DNA from: Alistipes indistinctus YIT 12060
GTDB taxonomy: Bacteria; Bacteroidota; Bacteroidia; Bacteroidales; Rikenellaceae
NCBI RefSeq assembly: GCF_025144995.1
Contig: NZ_CP102250.1
Coordinates: 558,001 to 622,000 of the forward strand
DNA length: 64,000 nt
Direction: 5' to 3'
Shown: piece by piece, positions 28,729 through 37,994 of the stretch
Layout: each line of letters begins with the position of its first letter
Position numbering within the stretch: position 1 is the first letter of the stretch
Program-made: the position numbers and the translations under genes
The notes under the pieces: generated by a model
The model's database searches: none
Told to the model about the DNA's origin: nothing
What the model saw: the letters and a program-made list of their open reading frames with translations, nothing else

Positions 28729-29052
28729 ATGACAACACCCGAGGAGATTACCCGCATAGAACAGGAAATAGTCCTGACGCTCAAAAACATTTACGACCCG
28801 GAGATCCCGGTCAACATCTACGACCTGGGACTGGTCTATGAAATCGACGTCGAACCGGACGGCGTGGCCAACATCCGCATGACGCTGACGGCCCCGAACT
28901 GCCCGATGGCCGACCAATTGCTCGAAGAGGTACACGACAATGTGGCGAAAATCAAAGGCATCACTTCCGTAAACGTAATCCTGACCTTCGAACCGCCCTG
29001 GGACAAGAGCATGATTTCGGAAGAGAGCCTGCTCGAATTGGGACTTCTTTAA
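28729..29052 (+). CDS. MIP18/DUF59 family Fe-S maturation protein (SufT-like)
   Basis: A 107-residue DUF59 protein: 'LKNIYDPEIPVNIYDLGLVYEI', 'MTLTAPNCPMADQLLEEV' with the conserved Cys, and a C-terminal 'LTFEPPWDKSMISEES'. These are hallmarks of SufT/PaaD-like proteins that help mature Fe-S proteins in the cytoplasm. The gene starts 5 nt after sufE, so the two share a transcript. No other suf genes (sufBCDS) are in this window. Confidence 0.93.
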   Translation: MTTPEEITRIEQEIVLTLKNIYDPEIPVNIYDLGLVYEIDVEPDGVANIRMTLTAPNCPMADQLLEEVHDNVAKIKGITSVNVILTFEPPWDKSMISEESLLELGLL

Positions 29053-29076
29053 GTATAATCGCGACGATTTTTTGCA

Positions 29077-29084
29077 TATCTTTG
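29077..29084 (+). promoter_or_regulatory. -7 element for the DUF2851 gene
   Basis: TATCTTTG, an exact TAnnTTTG match, 43 nt before the ATG at 29128 and 24 nt after the sufT-like stop. The -33 region is not clear. Confidence 0.5.
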
Positions 29085-29127
29085 TCCTGTAGTCTCCCGA
29101 AAAGAACGGAAACTAAAGCGACAGGAT

Positions 29128-30423
29128 ATGCCCACATCACCCACCGAAGAGTTTCTCAAACTCATTTGGACGCGTCGGCTCTATACGAACCGGGAGCTGG
29201 CGACCTGCGACGGACGTCCGTTGCGCGTCATCAGCCACGGCAACATCAACCCCGTGGCGGGAACGGACATCACCGACGCCCAGATCGAAATCGACGGAAC
29301 CGTTTACAGCGGACCGATCGCCGTACATGCCCAGGCATCGCTCTGGCGCAGGCACCTGCACCACATCGACATGGCCTACGACGAATGCATCCTGCACCTG
29401 GTGCTGGAGAACGATGCCGTAGTATGCCGCGTGGACGGATCGGTCATTCCGGCACTCATTCTCGAATATCCCGAATCGCTCAACAACACCTTCCGCAACC
29501 TGACCGAGGGCGAAGGCCGTTCGCTCTGCTGCCGCGAACTGAAACGAATGCCGCAGGTAAGCCTTTACAACACGCTCACACGGCTGACAATCGAACGGCT
29601 CGAACGCAAATACAACGACTTCCTCCGGCTCTACACCGAAGCGGGAAACGACTGGAACGAGGCGTTCTATATCACGCTCTTCAAATCGGTCGGTGCGAGC
29701 CGCAACCGCGAAGCCTACATAAAGCTGGCCCGTACCGTGCGTTACCGCGACCTGTGCCACGTCAAAGAGTCTATCCTTTCGGTCGAAGCGCTGCTGCTGG
29801 GCGGGGCCGGAATGCTCGATACCGAGCGAAACGGACGGTTCCCGGACGACTACACTCTCCGGCTGCAGCAGGAATTCGACCACCTCGCCCGACGTTTCGG
29901 CATCGTCCCGATGCGTTACGGCGAATGGGAGATATCGAAAACCCGGAGTTTCAGCCATCCCGTGCTGCGGATCGTCGAACTGGCCGGGTTGCTCGCCCGC
30001 AAAGAGTTCCTTTTCTCGAACCTGATCAACTGCACCGACGTAACCGAAATCCAACGCATCCTGAGTGCCGAAGCGTCCGAATACTGGGCGACGCACTCGC
30101 TGCCGAGCGTGCGCAGCAGCCGATGCGTGAAACGGTTCGGCCAGATGATCCTCGACGTCCTCACGATCAACCTGGTCGTACCGATGATGTTCGCTTACGG
30201 CAAAGACCATGCGGACGATGCGATGCAGGAACGGGCCGTGGAAATCCTCGAACAAATCGCCCCAGAAAAGAACACCTATACGGTCCCCTGGTCCGAACGG
30301 GGTATCCGTCCCGACAACGCTTTCTTTTCACAGGCGCTGATCCAGCTTTCGAAAGAATATTGCGAGAAAAAACGGTGCGCCACATGCAATATCGGCAAAA
30401 TGTTACTCTGTTCTCAAGAATAA
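29128..30423 (+). CDS. DUF2851 family protein with C-terminal four-Cys motif
   Basis: A 431-residue DUF2851 protein common in Bacteroidota: 'EEFLKLIWTRRLY', 'HGNINPVAGTDITDAQIEIDG' (split in practice), 'HAQASLWRRHLHH', 'YDECILHLVLENDA'. The last 21 residues carry Cys412, Cys417, Cys420 and Cys428 (spacing 4, 2, 7), resembling the Fe-S loop of endonuclease III-type proteins. Function is unknown; a DNA- or RNA-related Fe-S protein is possible. It has its own promoter candidate and follows sufE and the sufT-like gene; secA begins 67 nt downstream. Confidence 0.85.
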   Translation: MPTSPTEEFLKLIWTRRLYTNRELATCDGRPLRVISHGNINPVAGTDITDAQIEIDGTVYSGPIAVHAQASLWRRHLHHIDMAYDECILHLVLENDAVVCRVDGSVIPALILEYPESLNNTFRNLTEGEGRSLCCRELKRMPQVSLYNTLTRLTIERLERKYNDFLRLYTEAGNDWNEAFYITLFKSVGASRNREAYIKLARTVRYRDLCHVKESILSVEALLLGGAGMLDTERNGRFPDDYTLRLQQEFDHLARRFGIVPMRYGEWEISKTRSFSHPVLRIVELAGLLARKEFLFSNLINCTDVTEIQRILSAEASEYWATHSLPSVRSSRCVKRFGQMILDVLTINLVVPMMFAYGKDHADDAMQERAVEILEQIAPEKNTYTVPWSERGIRPDNAFFSQALIQLSKEYCEKKRCATCNIGKMLLCSQE

Positions 30424-30427
30424 ATCG

Positions 30428-30435
30428 TATCTTTA
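30428..30435 (+). promoter_or_regulatory. Possible -7 element for secA
   Basis: TATCTTTA, one mismatch from TAnnTTTG, 56 nt before the secA ATG at 30491 and just after the DUF2851 stop. Confidence 0.42.
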
Positions 30436-30490
30436 GCGAATTAATTTCGATAGCTAAGATTTAATTACGAACAGATTTGCAACAAAAATT

Positions 30491-33400
30491 ATGGGTATAG
30501 TTACCGGTATGCTGAAATTGTTCTTCGGAACAAAAAGCGAGAAGGACCGCAAGGAAATCGAGCCTTATGTAGAAAAGATCAAGGCGGTTTATCCGCTCAT
30601 AGAGCAACTTACCAATGACGAGCTGCGTGCGCGCAGCGCTGCGCTGCAAGCCGCCATCGCCCAGCACATAGCCGGCGATGAAGCACAGATCGTCGAATTG
30701 AAAGCTCAACTGGAGAACGTAGACACGTCGCTCGACGACAAAGAGAATATATCGCGCCAGATAGACCATCTGACCGAGGAGATCGACCGCAAAATCGAGG
30801 AAAAACTCGACGAAATCCTGCCCGAAGCGTTCGCTATCATGAAAGATACGGGCCGCCGTTTTGCACAGAACAGCGAGATCGTAGTGACCGCGACAGATTT
30901 CGACCGCAACCTGGCTGCCGAAAAGGACTTCGTCCGTATCGACGGAGACAAAGCCATTTACAGCAACAGCTGGGTGGCCGGCGGCAACACGATCACGTGG
31001 GATATGATCCACTACGACTGCCAGTTGTTCGGCGGAGTGGTCCTGCACAAAGGTAAAATTGCCGAAATGGCAACCGGCGAGGGTAAAACCCTCGTGGCAA
31101 CGCTTCCCGTATTCCTGAACGCACTGGCCAAGAAGGGTGTCCACATGGTAACGGTCAACGACTACCTCGCCCGACGTGACTCGGAATGGATGGGTCCGTT
31201 GTATCAATTCCACGGCCTGTCGGTCGACTGTATCGACCGGCACCAGCCCAACTCGGCCGCAAGGCGCAAAGCCTATATGGCCGATATCACCTTCGGCACG
31301 AACAACGAATACGGTTTCGACTACCTGCGCGACAACATGTCGATCTCGCCTGAAGACCTCGTACAGCGCAAGCACCACTTCGCCATCGTCGATGAGGTCG
31401 ACTCGGTGCTGATCGACGACGCCCGGACACCGTTGATCATCTCCGGCCCCGTCCCCAAAGGCGAGGACCAGATGTTCGAACAGTACCGCGGTGCGGTCGA
31501 AAACCTCTTCAACCTGCAGCGCAACCTCGTCACGCAACTGCTCGCCGATGCGAAGAAGCTGATCTCGGAGGGCAAAACCGACGAAGGCAGCATCCTGCTT
31601 TACCGCGCCCACAAGGGACTTCCCAAATACAAGCCGCTGATCAAGTACCTCAGCGAACCGGGGATCAAAGCGATGATGCTCAAGACCGAGAACATCTACA
31701 TGCAGGACAACAACCGCCGCATGCCGGAAATCGTCGACGATCTCTTCTTCGTGATCGACGAAAAACTGAACTCGGTAGAGCTGCAGGACAAAGGACACGA
31801 GGCGCTCTCGAAGAGCGTCGGCGAAGAGGGTTTCTTCGTTCTGCCGGACATGGGCAGTATCCTGGCCGATATCGAAAAAGAGAATATCCCGGGCGACCAA
31901 AAAGCGATGAAGAAAGACGCGGTGCTGAACGACTATGCGATCAAGTCGGAGCGCGTACACACGGTCAACCAGTTGCTCAAGGCGTACAGCATGTTCGAAA
32001 AAGATATCGAATATGTGGTGATGGACAACAAGGTGAAGATCGTCGACGAGCAGACAGGCCGTATTCTAGAAGGACGCCGCTATTCGGACGGCCTGCACCA
32101 GGCCATCGAAGCCAAAGAACGCGTCAAAGTCGAAGCTGCCACGCAAACATTCGCGACCGTTACGCTGCAGAACTACTTCCGCATGTACCACAAGCTCGGC
32201 GGTATGACCGGTACGGCCGAAACCGAAGCGAGTGAGTTCTGGAACATTTACAAACTGGACGTCGTAGTCATCCCGACCAACCGTCCGATCATCCGCGACG
32301 ACAAGGACGACCTGATTTACCGCACCAAACGCGAGAAATATGCGGCGGTGATCGAACAGATCGATGAACTGGTCAAGCAGGGCCGTCCGGTGCTGGTCGG
32401 TACCACCTCGGTCGAGATTTCGGAATTGTTGAGCCGCATGTTGAAACTGCGCGGCATCAAACACAACGTCCTGAACGCGAAACAACACCAACTCGAGGCA
32501 CAGATCGTCGCCGAGGCGGGCCAGACCGGCCAGGTGACCATCGCCACCAACATGGCGGGCCGCGGTACCGACATCAAGCTGACGCCGGAGGTGAAAGCCG
32601 CCGGAGGTTTGGCGATCATCGGTACCGAGCGCCACGAATCGCGCCGTGTGGACCGCCAGTTGCGCGGCCGTGCCGGGCGTCAGGGCGACCCGGGCTCCTC
32701 GCTCTTCTTCGTATCGCTCGAGGATAACCTGATGCGCCTGTTCGGCTCGGAGCGTATCGCCAAGCTGATGGACCGTATGGGCCTCAAAGAGGGAGACGTG
32801 ATCCAGGCCGGTATGATGTCGAGGGCGATCGAACGGGCCCAACGCAAAGTCGAAGAGAACAACTTCGGTATCCGTAAACGCCTGCTCGAATACGACGACG
32901 TGATGAACGCACAGCGCGAGGTGATCTACACCCAGCGCCGCCATGCGCTCTACGGAGAACGGATCGAGGTCGACCTGAACAACATCATGATGGACTACGC
33001 GCAATCCTTCGTCGACACGTACAGCGAAGACGATTTCGAGGATTTCAAGTTCAACATGATCCGCCAAGTGGCCGTGCAGCCTTCGTTCGACGAAGCGACC
33101 TACAAGTCCGCCAGCAAGGAGATGCTGACCGGCATGGTGGTCAAAGACTTCCAGGATGCTTACATGCGCCGCATCGGTTCGGTAGCTGCGACGGCATATC
33201 CCGTTATCAAGCGTGTTTACGAAGAGCAGGGCGATAAATACGAGAATATCTACATTCCCGTGTCAGACGGTTTCCGGGGTTACAACGTACCGGTAAACCT
33301 GAAAAAGGCCTACGATTCACAGTGCAAAGAGGTGTTCAAGAGCTTCAGCACGATCGTCGTGCTGACCACCATCGACGAGAACTGGAAAGAGCACCTGCGC

Positions 33401-33781
33401 GAGATGGACGAATTGCGCCAGAGCGTACAAAATGCCACTTACGAGCAGAAAGACCCGCTGTTGATCTATAAATTCGAATCATTCAACCTCTTCAGCAAAA
33501 TGCTCGAGAAGGTAAACCGAGAAATCCTTTCGACGCTGTTCAAGGCATTCATCCCGGTACGCGAGAACCCGGAAGCGGCAGCGCCGCAACAACCGGTCGC
33601 TCCTCCCAAAACCGACATGTCGCGTATGCAGACTTCCCGGATGGAAGCTGCGGCCGCAGCCGGACAGGGGGATAAAAGCAAGCCCGCCCCGATCCATGTC
33701 GAGAAGAAAGTGGGCCGCAACGATCCCTGCCCTTGCGGAAGCGGTAAGAAATACAAACATTGCCACGGCCAGAACGAATAA
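30491..33781 (+). CDS. secA: Preprotein translocase ATPase SecA
   Basis: A 1,096-residue SecA, the motor of Sec-dependent secretion. It is longer than the E. coli protein (901) mainly through an insertion of charged helix at about residues 55-110, as in other Bacteroidota. Walker A is '[14 protein letters not shown]' near residue 193; helicase motifs '[21 protein letters not shown]' (split), '[13 protein letters not shown]' and '[11 protein letters not shown]' are intact; the C-terminal zinc tail '[19 protein letters not shown]' binds SecB and lipids. It is followed by a strong bidirectional terminator, so it ends the transcript. Confidence 0.98.
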   Translation: MGIVTGMLKLFFGTKSEKDRKEIEPYVEKIKAVYPLIEQLTNDELRARSAALQAAIAQHIAGDEAQIVELKAQLENVDTSLDDKENISRQIDHLTEEIDRKIEEKLDEILPEAFAIMKDTGRRFAQNSEIVVTATDFDRNLAAEKDFVRIDGDKAIYSNSWVAGGNTITWDMIHYDCQLFGGVVLHKGKIAEMATGEGKTLVATLPVFLNALAKKGVHMVTVNDYLARRDSEWMGPLYQFHGLSVDCIDRHQPNSAARRKAYMADITFGTNNEYGFDYLRDNMSISPEDLVQRKHHFAIVDEVDSVLIDDARTPLIISGPVPKGEDQMFEQYRGAVENLFNLQRNLVTQLLADAKKLISEGKTDEGSILLYRAHKGLPKYKPLIKYLSEPGIKAMMLKTENIYMQDNNRRMPEIVDDLFFVIDEKLNSVELQDKGHEALSKSVGEEGFFVLPDMGSILADIEKENIPGDQKAMKKDAVLNDYAIKSERVHTVNQLLKAYSMFEKDIEYVVMDNKVKIVDEQTGRILEGRRYSDGLHQAIEAKERVKVEAATQTFATVTLQNYFRMYHKLGGMTGTAETEASEFWNIYKLDVVVIPTNRPIIRDDKDDLIYRTKREKYAAVIEQIDELVKQGRPVLVGTTSVEISELLSRMLKLRGIKHNVLNAKQHQLEAQIVAEAGQTGQVTIATNMAGRGTDIKLTPEVKAAGGLAIIGTERHESRRVDRQLRGRAGRQGDPGSSLFFVSLEDNLMRLFGSERIAKLMDRMGLKEGDVIQAGMMSRAIERAQRKVEENNFGIRKRLLEYDDVMNAQREVIYTQRRHALYGERIEVDLNNIMMDYAQSFVDTYSEDDFEDFKFNMIRQVAVQPSFDEATYKSASKEMLTGMVVKDFQDAYMRRIGSVAATAYPVIKRVYEEQGDKYENIYIPVSDGFRGYNVPVNLKKAYDSQCKEVFKSFSTIVVLTTIDENWKEHLREMDELRQSVQNATYEQKDPLLIYKFESFNLFSKMLEKVNREILSTLFKAFIPVRENPEAAAPQQPVAPPKTDMSRMQTSRMEAAAAAGQGDKSKPAPIHVEKKVGRNDPCPCGSGKKYKHCHGQNE

Positions 33782-33815
33782 CTTTCCGGGAAATAACCAT
33801 TAAGAATACGATACG

Positions 33816-33850
33816 AAAAAGCGGAGAAACCCGGGTTTCTCCGCTTTTTT
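33816..33850. terminator. Bidirectional rho-independent terminator between secA and xseB
   Basis: GCGGAGAAAC (33821-33830) pairs with GTTTCTCCGC (33835-33844), loop CCGG, followed by six T (33845-33850) and preceded by five A (33816-33820). It therefore works for secA on the plus strand and for the xseA-xseB transcript on the minus strand. Confidence 0.92.
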
Positions 33851-33996
33851 ACGGATGCTTGGAACCAAGCGCTATTACATCCTAAAAACAACATTTAAGA
33901 GAAAGTCGCATGATCGATGTTCGTATTTGCATGTATCCACTACATGCTATGAACCGCAACTAAAGTGTTGGCATAACGGGAAACGGGATATCGTCC

Positions 33997-34191
33997 CTAT
34001 TCCTCTTTTAACGCTTCGGCGACTTCAGCTTCGGCTTTGCGCAACTTCTCGCGGCAGAGCTTGATCAGCTCCGAGGCCCGCTTTACCTGTGCCCCCAGTT
34101 CATCGACATTCATCTGCGAATCGTTGAACTTTTCGAGAATCTGTTCGATTTCCCCGATCGCCTGGGTATAAGTCGGTTGTTTTTTCTCCAT
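33997..34191 (-). CDS. xseB: Exodeoxyribonuclease VII small subunit
   Basis: A 64-residue XseB. The pattern 'YTQAIGEIEQILEKFND' then 'VDELGAQVKRASELIKLCREKL' is characteristic, with two amphipathic helices that wrap the large subunit. It starts 2 nt after the xseA stop, so the subunits are translated together. The enzyme degrades single-stranded DNA. After its stop there are ~145 nt with no gene before the shared terminator; that stretch holds only a short palindrome (GCTTGG/CCAAGC near 33858). Confidence 0.92.
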   Translation of the reverse strand: MEKKQPTYTQAIGEIEQILEKFNDSQMNVDELGAQVKRASELIKLCREKLRKAEAEVAEALKEE

Positions 34192-34193
34192 GA

Positions 34194-35609
34194 CTATTTC
34201 AATTTATCGTTTTCCTTTCGGGAACTCTTCCCTGTCGGATGCAGCCGTTTGATTTCGGCATCGGCCGAACCATCCCGCCACAATACGGTAATCTCGACAC
34301 CCGGTTGCACATCCCCGACAGAGGTGATATGCCGTCCGCCGGACCGCACCATCGCAAAACCCATCTCCAACATACGCCGGGGATCGCGCGCAGCTACCCG
34401 GTCGCCGAGCCACGCCAATTGCTGCCGCTGCGTTTGCAGCAGCTCCGTACTGCGCAAAGCCAAAACACCTTGCATCGCATCGAGATTCTGCGTACAGGCA
34501 GCCAGGTTGTAACGCGACGCCTGTGAAAGCCGAACGTCCAGGTTGCGCAAATCCGCCAAGCCACGGTAAACGACCTGTCCGGTCAGCCGTATCAAGTCAC
34601 CGTGCAATCGCCCCAACTGCAGTTGCTGATCATGCATCCGGTCGGAGGATCCCATTTTCAACGTCACGGCCGCCTGGCGTAACTGCTGCCGGCTGTTATC
34701 GAGCAGTGTCAGCGCCGCGCCGGAAAGTTCGTCCAGCCGCTCCTCCAACCAGCCGTCGAAGGCCCCCGCCTCCTCCTTGAGGTACACGGCCACGGCCGTA
34801 GGGGTTTTCACGGATACCGCCGCTACGAGATCGGCCACGCTCTGATCCTTATCGTGCCCGATGCCGGCTATGACCGGCAACGGAAACTGAGCGATATGGC
34901 TGCACAGGCGATAGCTGTCGAAACAGCCCAAGTCGCTCTGCGAACCGCCGCCGCGGATTACTACCACTGCATCGAAATCGTCGGCACGGTCGGCAACCGC
35001 ACCCAAAGCCTCGATGATCGAATCTTCAGCGCCGGCACCCTGCATAAAGGCATCGAAAAGCGTAACTTCAAACCGGTAAGGACTGTCGGAAAGTTCGTTA
35101 CAGAAATCCTGATAACCGGCGGCATTGCGGGACGAAACGACCGCCAAACGCTGAATCACCACGGGCAACTCCAATTCACGGTTCATTTCGAATACGCCGT
35201 CGGCCTGCAACCGTGCAACGGTCTCCTGCCGCTGCCGCTCCATGTCCCCGAGCGTATAGGCCGGATCAATGTCGGTAATTTGCAACGAAAGGCCGTACAA
35301 CTCGTGATACGATACCACCACTTTCACCAACACCTGCAATCCGGCCGCGAGCACTTGCCCCGTCAACTGACGGAAATAAGGTTCCAGCATCGCATAAGTA
35401 TTGCGCCAGATGACGGCGTTCGCCTTGGCCTTCGGGATGTGATTCGCACCACCCTTCTCGACCAGCTCGAGATAACAATGCCCCGAATAGTTCACTTTCA
35501 GTTCGCTGATCTCGGCCGCCACCCAATAAGGCAACGGATGCGCCTGGTCGATGCCCGTCTTGATCATCGACTGCAACCTGCTGAGCGATATGGGGTCCAT
35601 CTGCGGCAT
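34194..35609 (-). CDS. xseA: Exodeoxyribonuclease VII large subunit
   Basis: A 471-residue XseA. N-terminal OB-fold ('YWVAAEISELKVNYSGHCYLELV', split here as YWVAAEISEL and GHCYLELV), central catalytic domain with 'LAVVSSRNAAGYQDF', 'VVVIRGGGSQSDLGCFDSY' and 'PVIAGIGHDKDQSVADLVA', and a long C-terminal coiled-coil region (~290-440). Together with XseB it degrades single-stranded DNA from either end. The stop of the upstream relA-type gene is 2 nt away, so all three genes are probably one transcript. Confidence 0.95.
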   Translation of the reverse strand: MPQMDPISLSRLQSMIKTGIDQAHPLPYWVAAEISELKVNYSGHCYLELVEKGGANHIPKAKANAVIWRNTYAMLEPYFRQLTGQVLAAGLQVLVKVVVSYHELYGLSLQITDIDPAYTLGDMERQRQETVARLQADGVFEMNRELELPVVIQRLAVVSSRNAAGYQDFCNELSDSPYRFEVTLFDAFMQGAGAEDSIIEALGAVADRADDFDAVVVIRGGGSQSDLGCFDSYRLCSHIAQFPLPVIAGIGHDKDQSVADLVAAVSVKTPTAVAVYLKEEAGAFDGWLEERLDELSGAALTLLDNSRQQLRQAAVTLKMGSSDRMHDQQLQLGRLHGDLIRLTGQVVYRGLADLRNLDVRLSQASRYNLAACTQNLDAMQGVLALRSTELLQTQRQQLAWLGDRVAARDPRRMLEMGFAMVRSGGRHITSVGDVQPGVEITVLWRDGSADAEIKRLHPTGKSSRKENDKLK

Positions 35610-35611
35610 CG

Positions 35612-37798
35612 TCAGTTATTCACCCGGTAAACCTTCTGAACGCCTTTGAGTTTCATCAGCTTGTAAACGACCGTATCGACCACCTGCGTACTGGTCACCT
35701 CGATATTGATCAGCCCTGAGAGAATCCCCCCGGCCGAATTGAGGCTCATCGAACGGATATTGATCTTCAGGTCGCGATTGATTACCTCGGCGATCTTGTT
35801 GACCAGACCGGGAACATCGTCGGCCTGCACGCGAACGGTCGCCCGGAACGAACCCGGCACTACCTCTTTCTGCCAGCGGGCCGGCAGGATGCGGTAGGGG
35901 TATTTCTCCCGGAGACGCAACGCGTTGGGACAATCGTGACGATGGATCGTAATGCCGCTGTTGATCGTAGTAAAACCGAAAACTTCGTCGCCGTAGATCG
36001 GGTTGCAGCATTTGGCCAGCTTATATTCGATATTGCTCAACGACTCGTCGATTACCAATGCATCGTCGGCGCCGCCCAGCGGTTTCGCGGACACTGAGGT
36101 CTTAACCGGGCGCTCCTCTTCCGGCAGGTCGTTGCTGAGCAGGCGCGTCAGGATCTCCTTGATGTCGCCGATCACAATCTTCTGCTGCGCGATCTGGCCG
36201 TACAGTTCGGTGCCCGTTTTGAGCTTGTAGTATTTGCAGAGCATCGTCACCGCATCGTCTATGGTGACGGGCAATTTCCAGTTCTTGAGCTTGCGCTCCA
36301 ACTCTTCGCGGCCGAGGCTTGCGGCCTTCGCCTGCTCTTCGCGCAGGTAAGCCTTGATTTTGTTGCGCGCCTTGCTCGTCGTGACGATATTGAGCCAGTC
36401 GGCTTTCGGTTTCTGCGATTTGGATGTAAGGATTTCGACGATATCGCCGTTTTTGAGTTGCTCTTTGAACGATACGTTGCGGTGGTTAACCTTGCCGCCG
36501 GTACAGCTCGCACCGAGGTTGGAGTGGATGTCGAAAGCAAAATCGAGCACGGTAGCCCCTTCATTGAGCTTGCGCAGATCACCGTTGGGCGTAAAGACAA
36601 AAATTTCACCCGACGAAAGCTTAACGTTGAATTTATCCGCGCGGGGCTGGTTCTCGGTAGCCTCGATCAGTTCGCGGATCCTGCTGAACCACTCTTCGGT
36701 TCCCATGCCGTCGCCCTTCACCCCTTTGTAGCGCCAATGAGCCGCCACTCCACGTTCGGCCACCTCGTCCATGCGTTCGGTGCGGATCTGTATCTCGACC
36801 CAACGGCCCTCGGGGGTCACGACCGTCGTGTGCAGCGATTCGTAGCCGTTCGATTTGGGAATCGAAATCCAGTCGCGCATACGGTCTGGATTGGGTGTAT
36901 AAAAATCGGTCACGATCGAGTAGACCGCCCAGCAAAAAGCTTTCTCCTGCTCACGCGGGCAATCGATCACGATCCGGATCGCAAAAAGGTCGTACACTTC
37001 GTCGAAACCGATGTGCATCCGCTTCATCTTACGCCAGATCGAATAGATCGACTTGGTGCGGCTCTTGAGGTGGTACTTAAATTTCTGCTGCCGCATCTTC
37101 TCCTCGATGGGTCTGACGAATCCCTTGATGAACACTTCGCGTTCGGCCGCCGTATCTTCCAGGCGACGCCGGATATAATTGTAATCCTCCGATTCGAGGT
37201 ATTTGAGCGAAATATCCTCCAGTTCCGATTTAATGCTGTAAAGCCCCAGTTTGTGAGCGATCTGCGCATACAGGTTCAGACTCTCCCACGATTTCTTCTG
37301 CCGTTTTTCTTCCGGGAACATGTCCAGCGACCGCATCACCTCGAGCCGGTCGGCAAGCTTGATGAGGATCACCCGCGGATCGGACGAATAGGAGACGATC
37401 AGCTCGCGGAAATTATCCACCTGATCTTCGGCGGCTTTGGTATCGACGTCCGAAATGTTGCACAACCCTTTCAGAATACCGATACATTGTTCGCCGTAAT
37501 GACGCCCGATACGGTTCAGGTCCATCAATTCCAACCGGACGACATCGTGCAGCAGGGTTGAGATCACCGAATTACGTCCCAACCCGATCTCGCACATCAC
37601 GATCGTCGCGGTACCCACCGAGTGTAAGACCAAAGGAGTCCCGTCGTAGCGGGTCATGCCGTCGAGTTTTTCGACGGCCACACGCAATGCGGCCTTTACC
37701 AACTGGTGGCTGGCCTCACTAAAATACTCCTGCGAAAGCTGCAGGAAGGGTTCTACATACGGGGGCAGCGACTGCACTTCCAACATTTCGGCTTCCAT
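35612..37798 (-). CDS. RelA/SpoT family (p)ppGpp synthetase, hydrolase site probably inactive
   Basis: A 728-residue long RSH protein. N-terminal HD-type domain (~25-180) keeps His59 and His84-Asp85 ('STLLHDVVRLE'), but the Glu-Asp that should follow two residues later (HDxxED) is Arg-Leu, so hydrolysis is probably lost. The synthetase domain is intact: 'RTKSIYSIWRKMKR', 'EVYDLFAIRIV', 'SIPKSNGYESLHTTVV', 'WVEIQIRT'. TGS (~393-445), a Cys-containing segment with 'AKCCNPIYGDEV' and a C-terminal ACT domain (~650-728) follow. This suits a RelA-like role, with another protein acting as SpoT. Gene name left open because family naming is inconsistent. Confidence 0.9.
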   Translation of the reverse strand: MEAEMLEVQSLPPYVEPFLQLSQEYFSEASHQLVKAALRVAVEKLDGMTRYDGTPLVLHSVGTATIVMCEIGLGRNSVISTLLHDVVRLELMDLNRIGRHYGEQCIGILKGLCNISDVDTKAAEDQVDNFRELIVSYSSDPRVILIKLADRLEVMRSLDMFPEEKRQKKSWESLNLYAQIAHKLGLYSIKSELEDISLKYLESEDYNYIRRRLEDTAAEREVFIKGFVRPIEEKMRQQKFKYHLKSRTKSIYSIWRKMKRMHIGFDEVYDLFAIRIVIDCPREQEKAFCWAVYSIVTDFYTPNPDRMRDWISIPKSNGYESLHTTVVTPEGRWVEIQIRTERMDEVAERGVAAHWRYKGVKGDGMGTEEWFSRIRELIEATENQPRADKFNVKLSSGEIFVFTPNGDLRKLNEGATVLDFAFDIHSNLGASCTGGKVNHRNVSFKEQLKNGDIVEILTSKSQKPKADWLNIVTTSKARNKIKAYLREEQAKAASLGREELERKLKNWKLPVTIDDAVTMLCKYYKLKTGTELYGQIAQQKIVIGDIKEILTRLLSNDLPEEERPVKTSVSAKPLGGADDALVIDESLSNIEYKLAKCCNPIYGDEVFGFTTINSGITIHRHDCPNALRLREKYPYRILPARWQKEVVPGSFRATVRVQADDVPGLVNKIAEVINRDLKINIRSMSLNSAGGILSGLINIEVTSTQVVDTVVYKLMKLKGVQKVYRVNN

Positions 37799-37822
37799 AT
37801 GTTTTCGGGATTTATCTCGCCT

Positions 37823-37830
37823 TAAATATA
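37823..37830 (-). promoter_or_regulatory. Possible -7 element for the relA-type gene
   Basis: Minus-strand TATATTTA, one mismatch from TAnnTTTG, 24 nt before the ATG at 37798. The region upstream is AT-rich without a clean TTTG. Confidence 0.42.
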
Positions 37831-37916
37831 GTAAAAAAATTTAAGAATGCCGGGTATTTTCCGCTCCATTCGTATCCGGAACAGCTCCGGATTCGCGTGC
37901 GGCCCAAGAATCATGC

Positions 37917-37955
37917 AAAAAAAAGCCCGGGAACGCCCCTCTTCGGCATTCCCGG
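37917..37955 (-). terminator. Rho-independent terminator of aspA
   Basis: On the minus strand an 11-bp stem (37955-37945 with 37037-equivalent positions 37937-37927; one G-U pair) around a 7-nt loop is followed by GC and eight T (37924-37917). It lies about 40 nt past the aspA stop. Confidence 0.88.
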
Positions 37956-37994
37956 ACCTATCCGTCAGAAAGCGACGCATTTATTCCGCCGCAA

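Noticed and set aside
30461-31960. 499-codon open frame antisense to secA
   Set aside because: Shadow of secA; composition is that of a complement of conserved helicase motifs.
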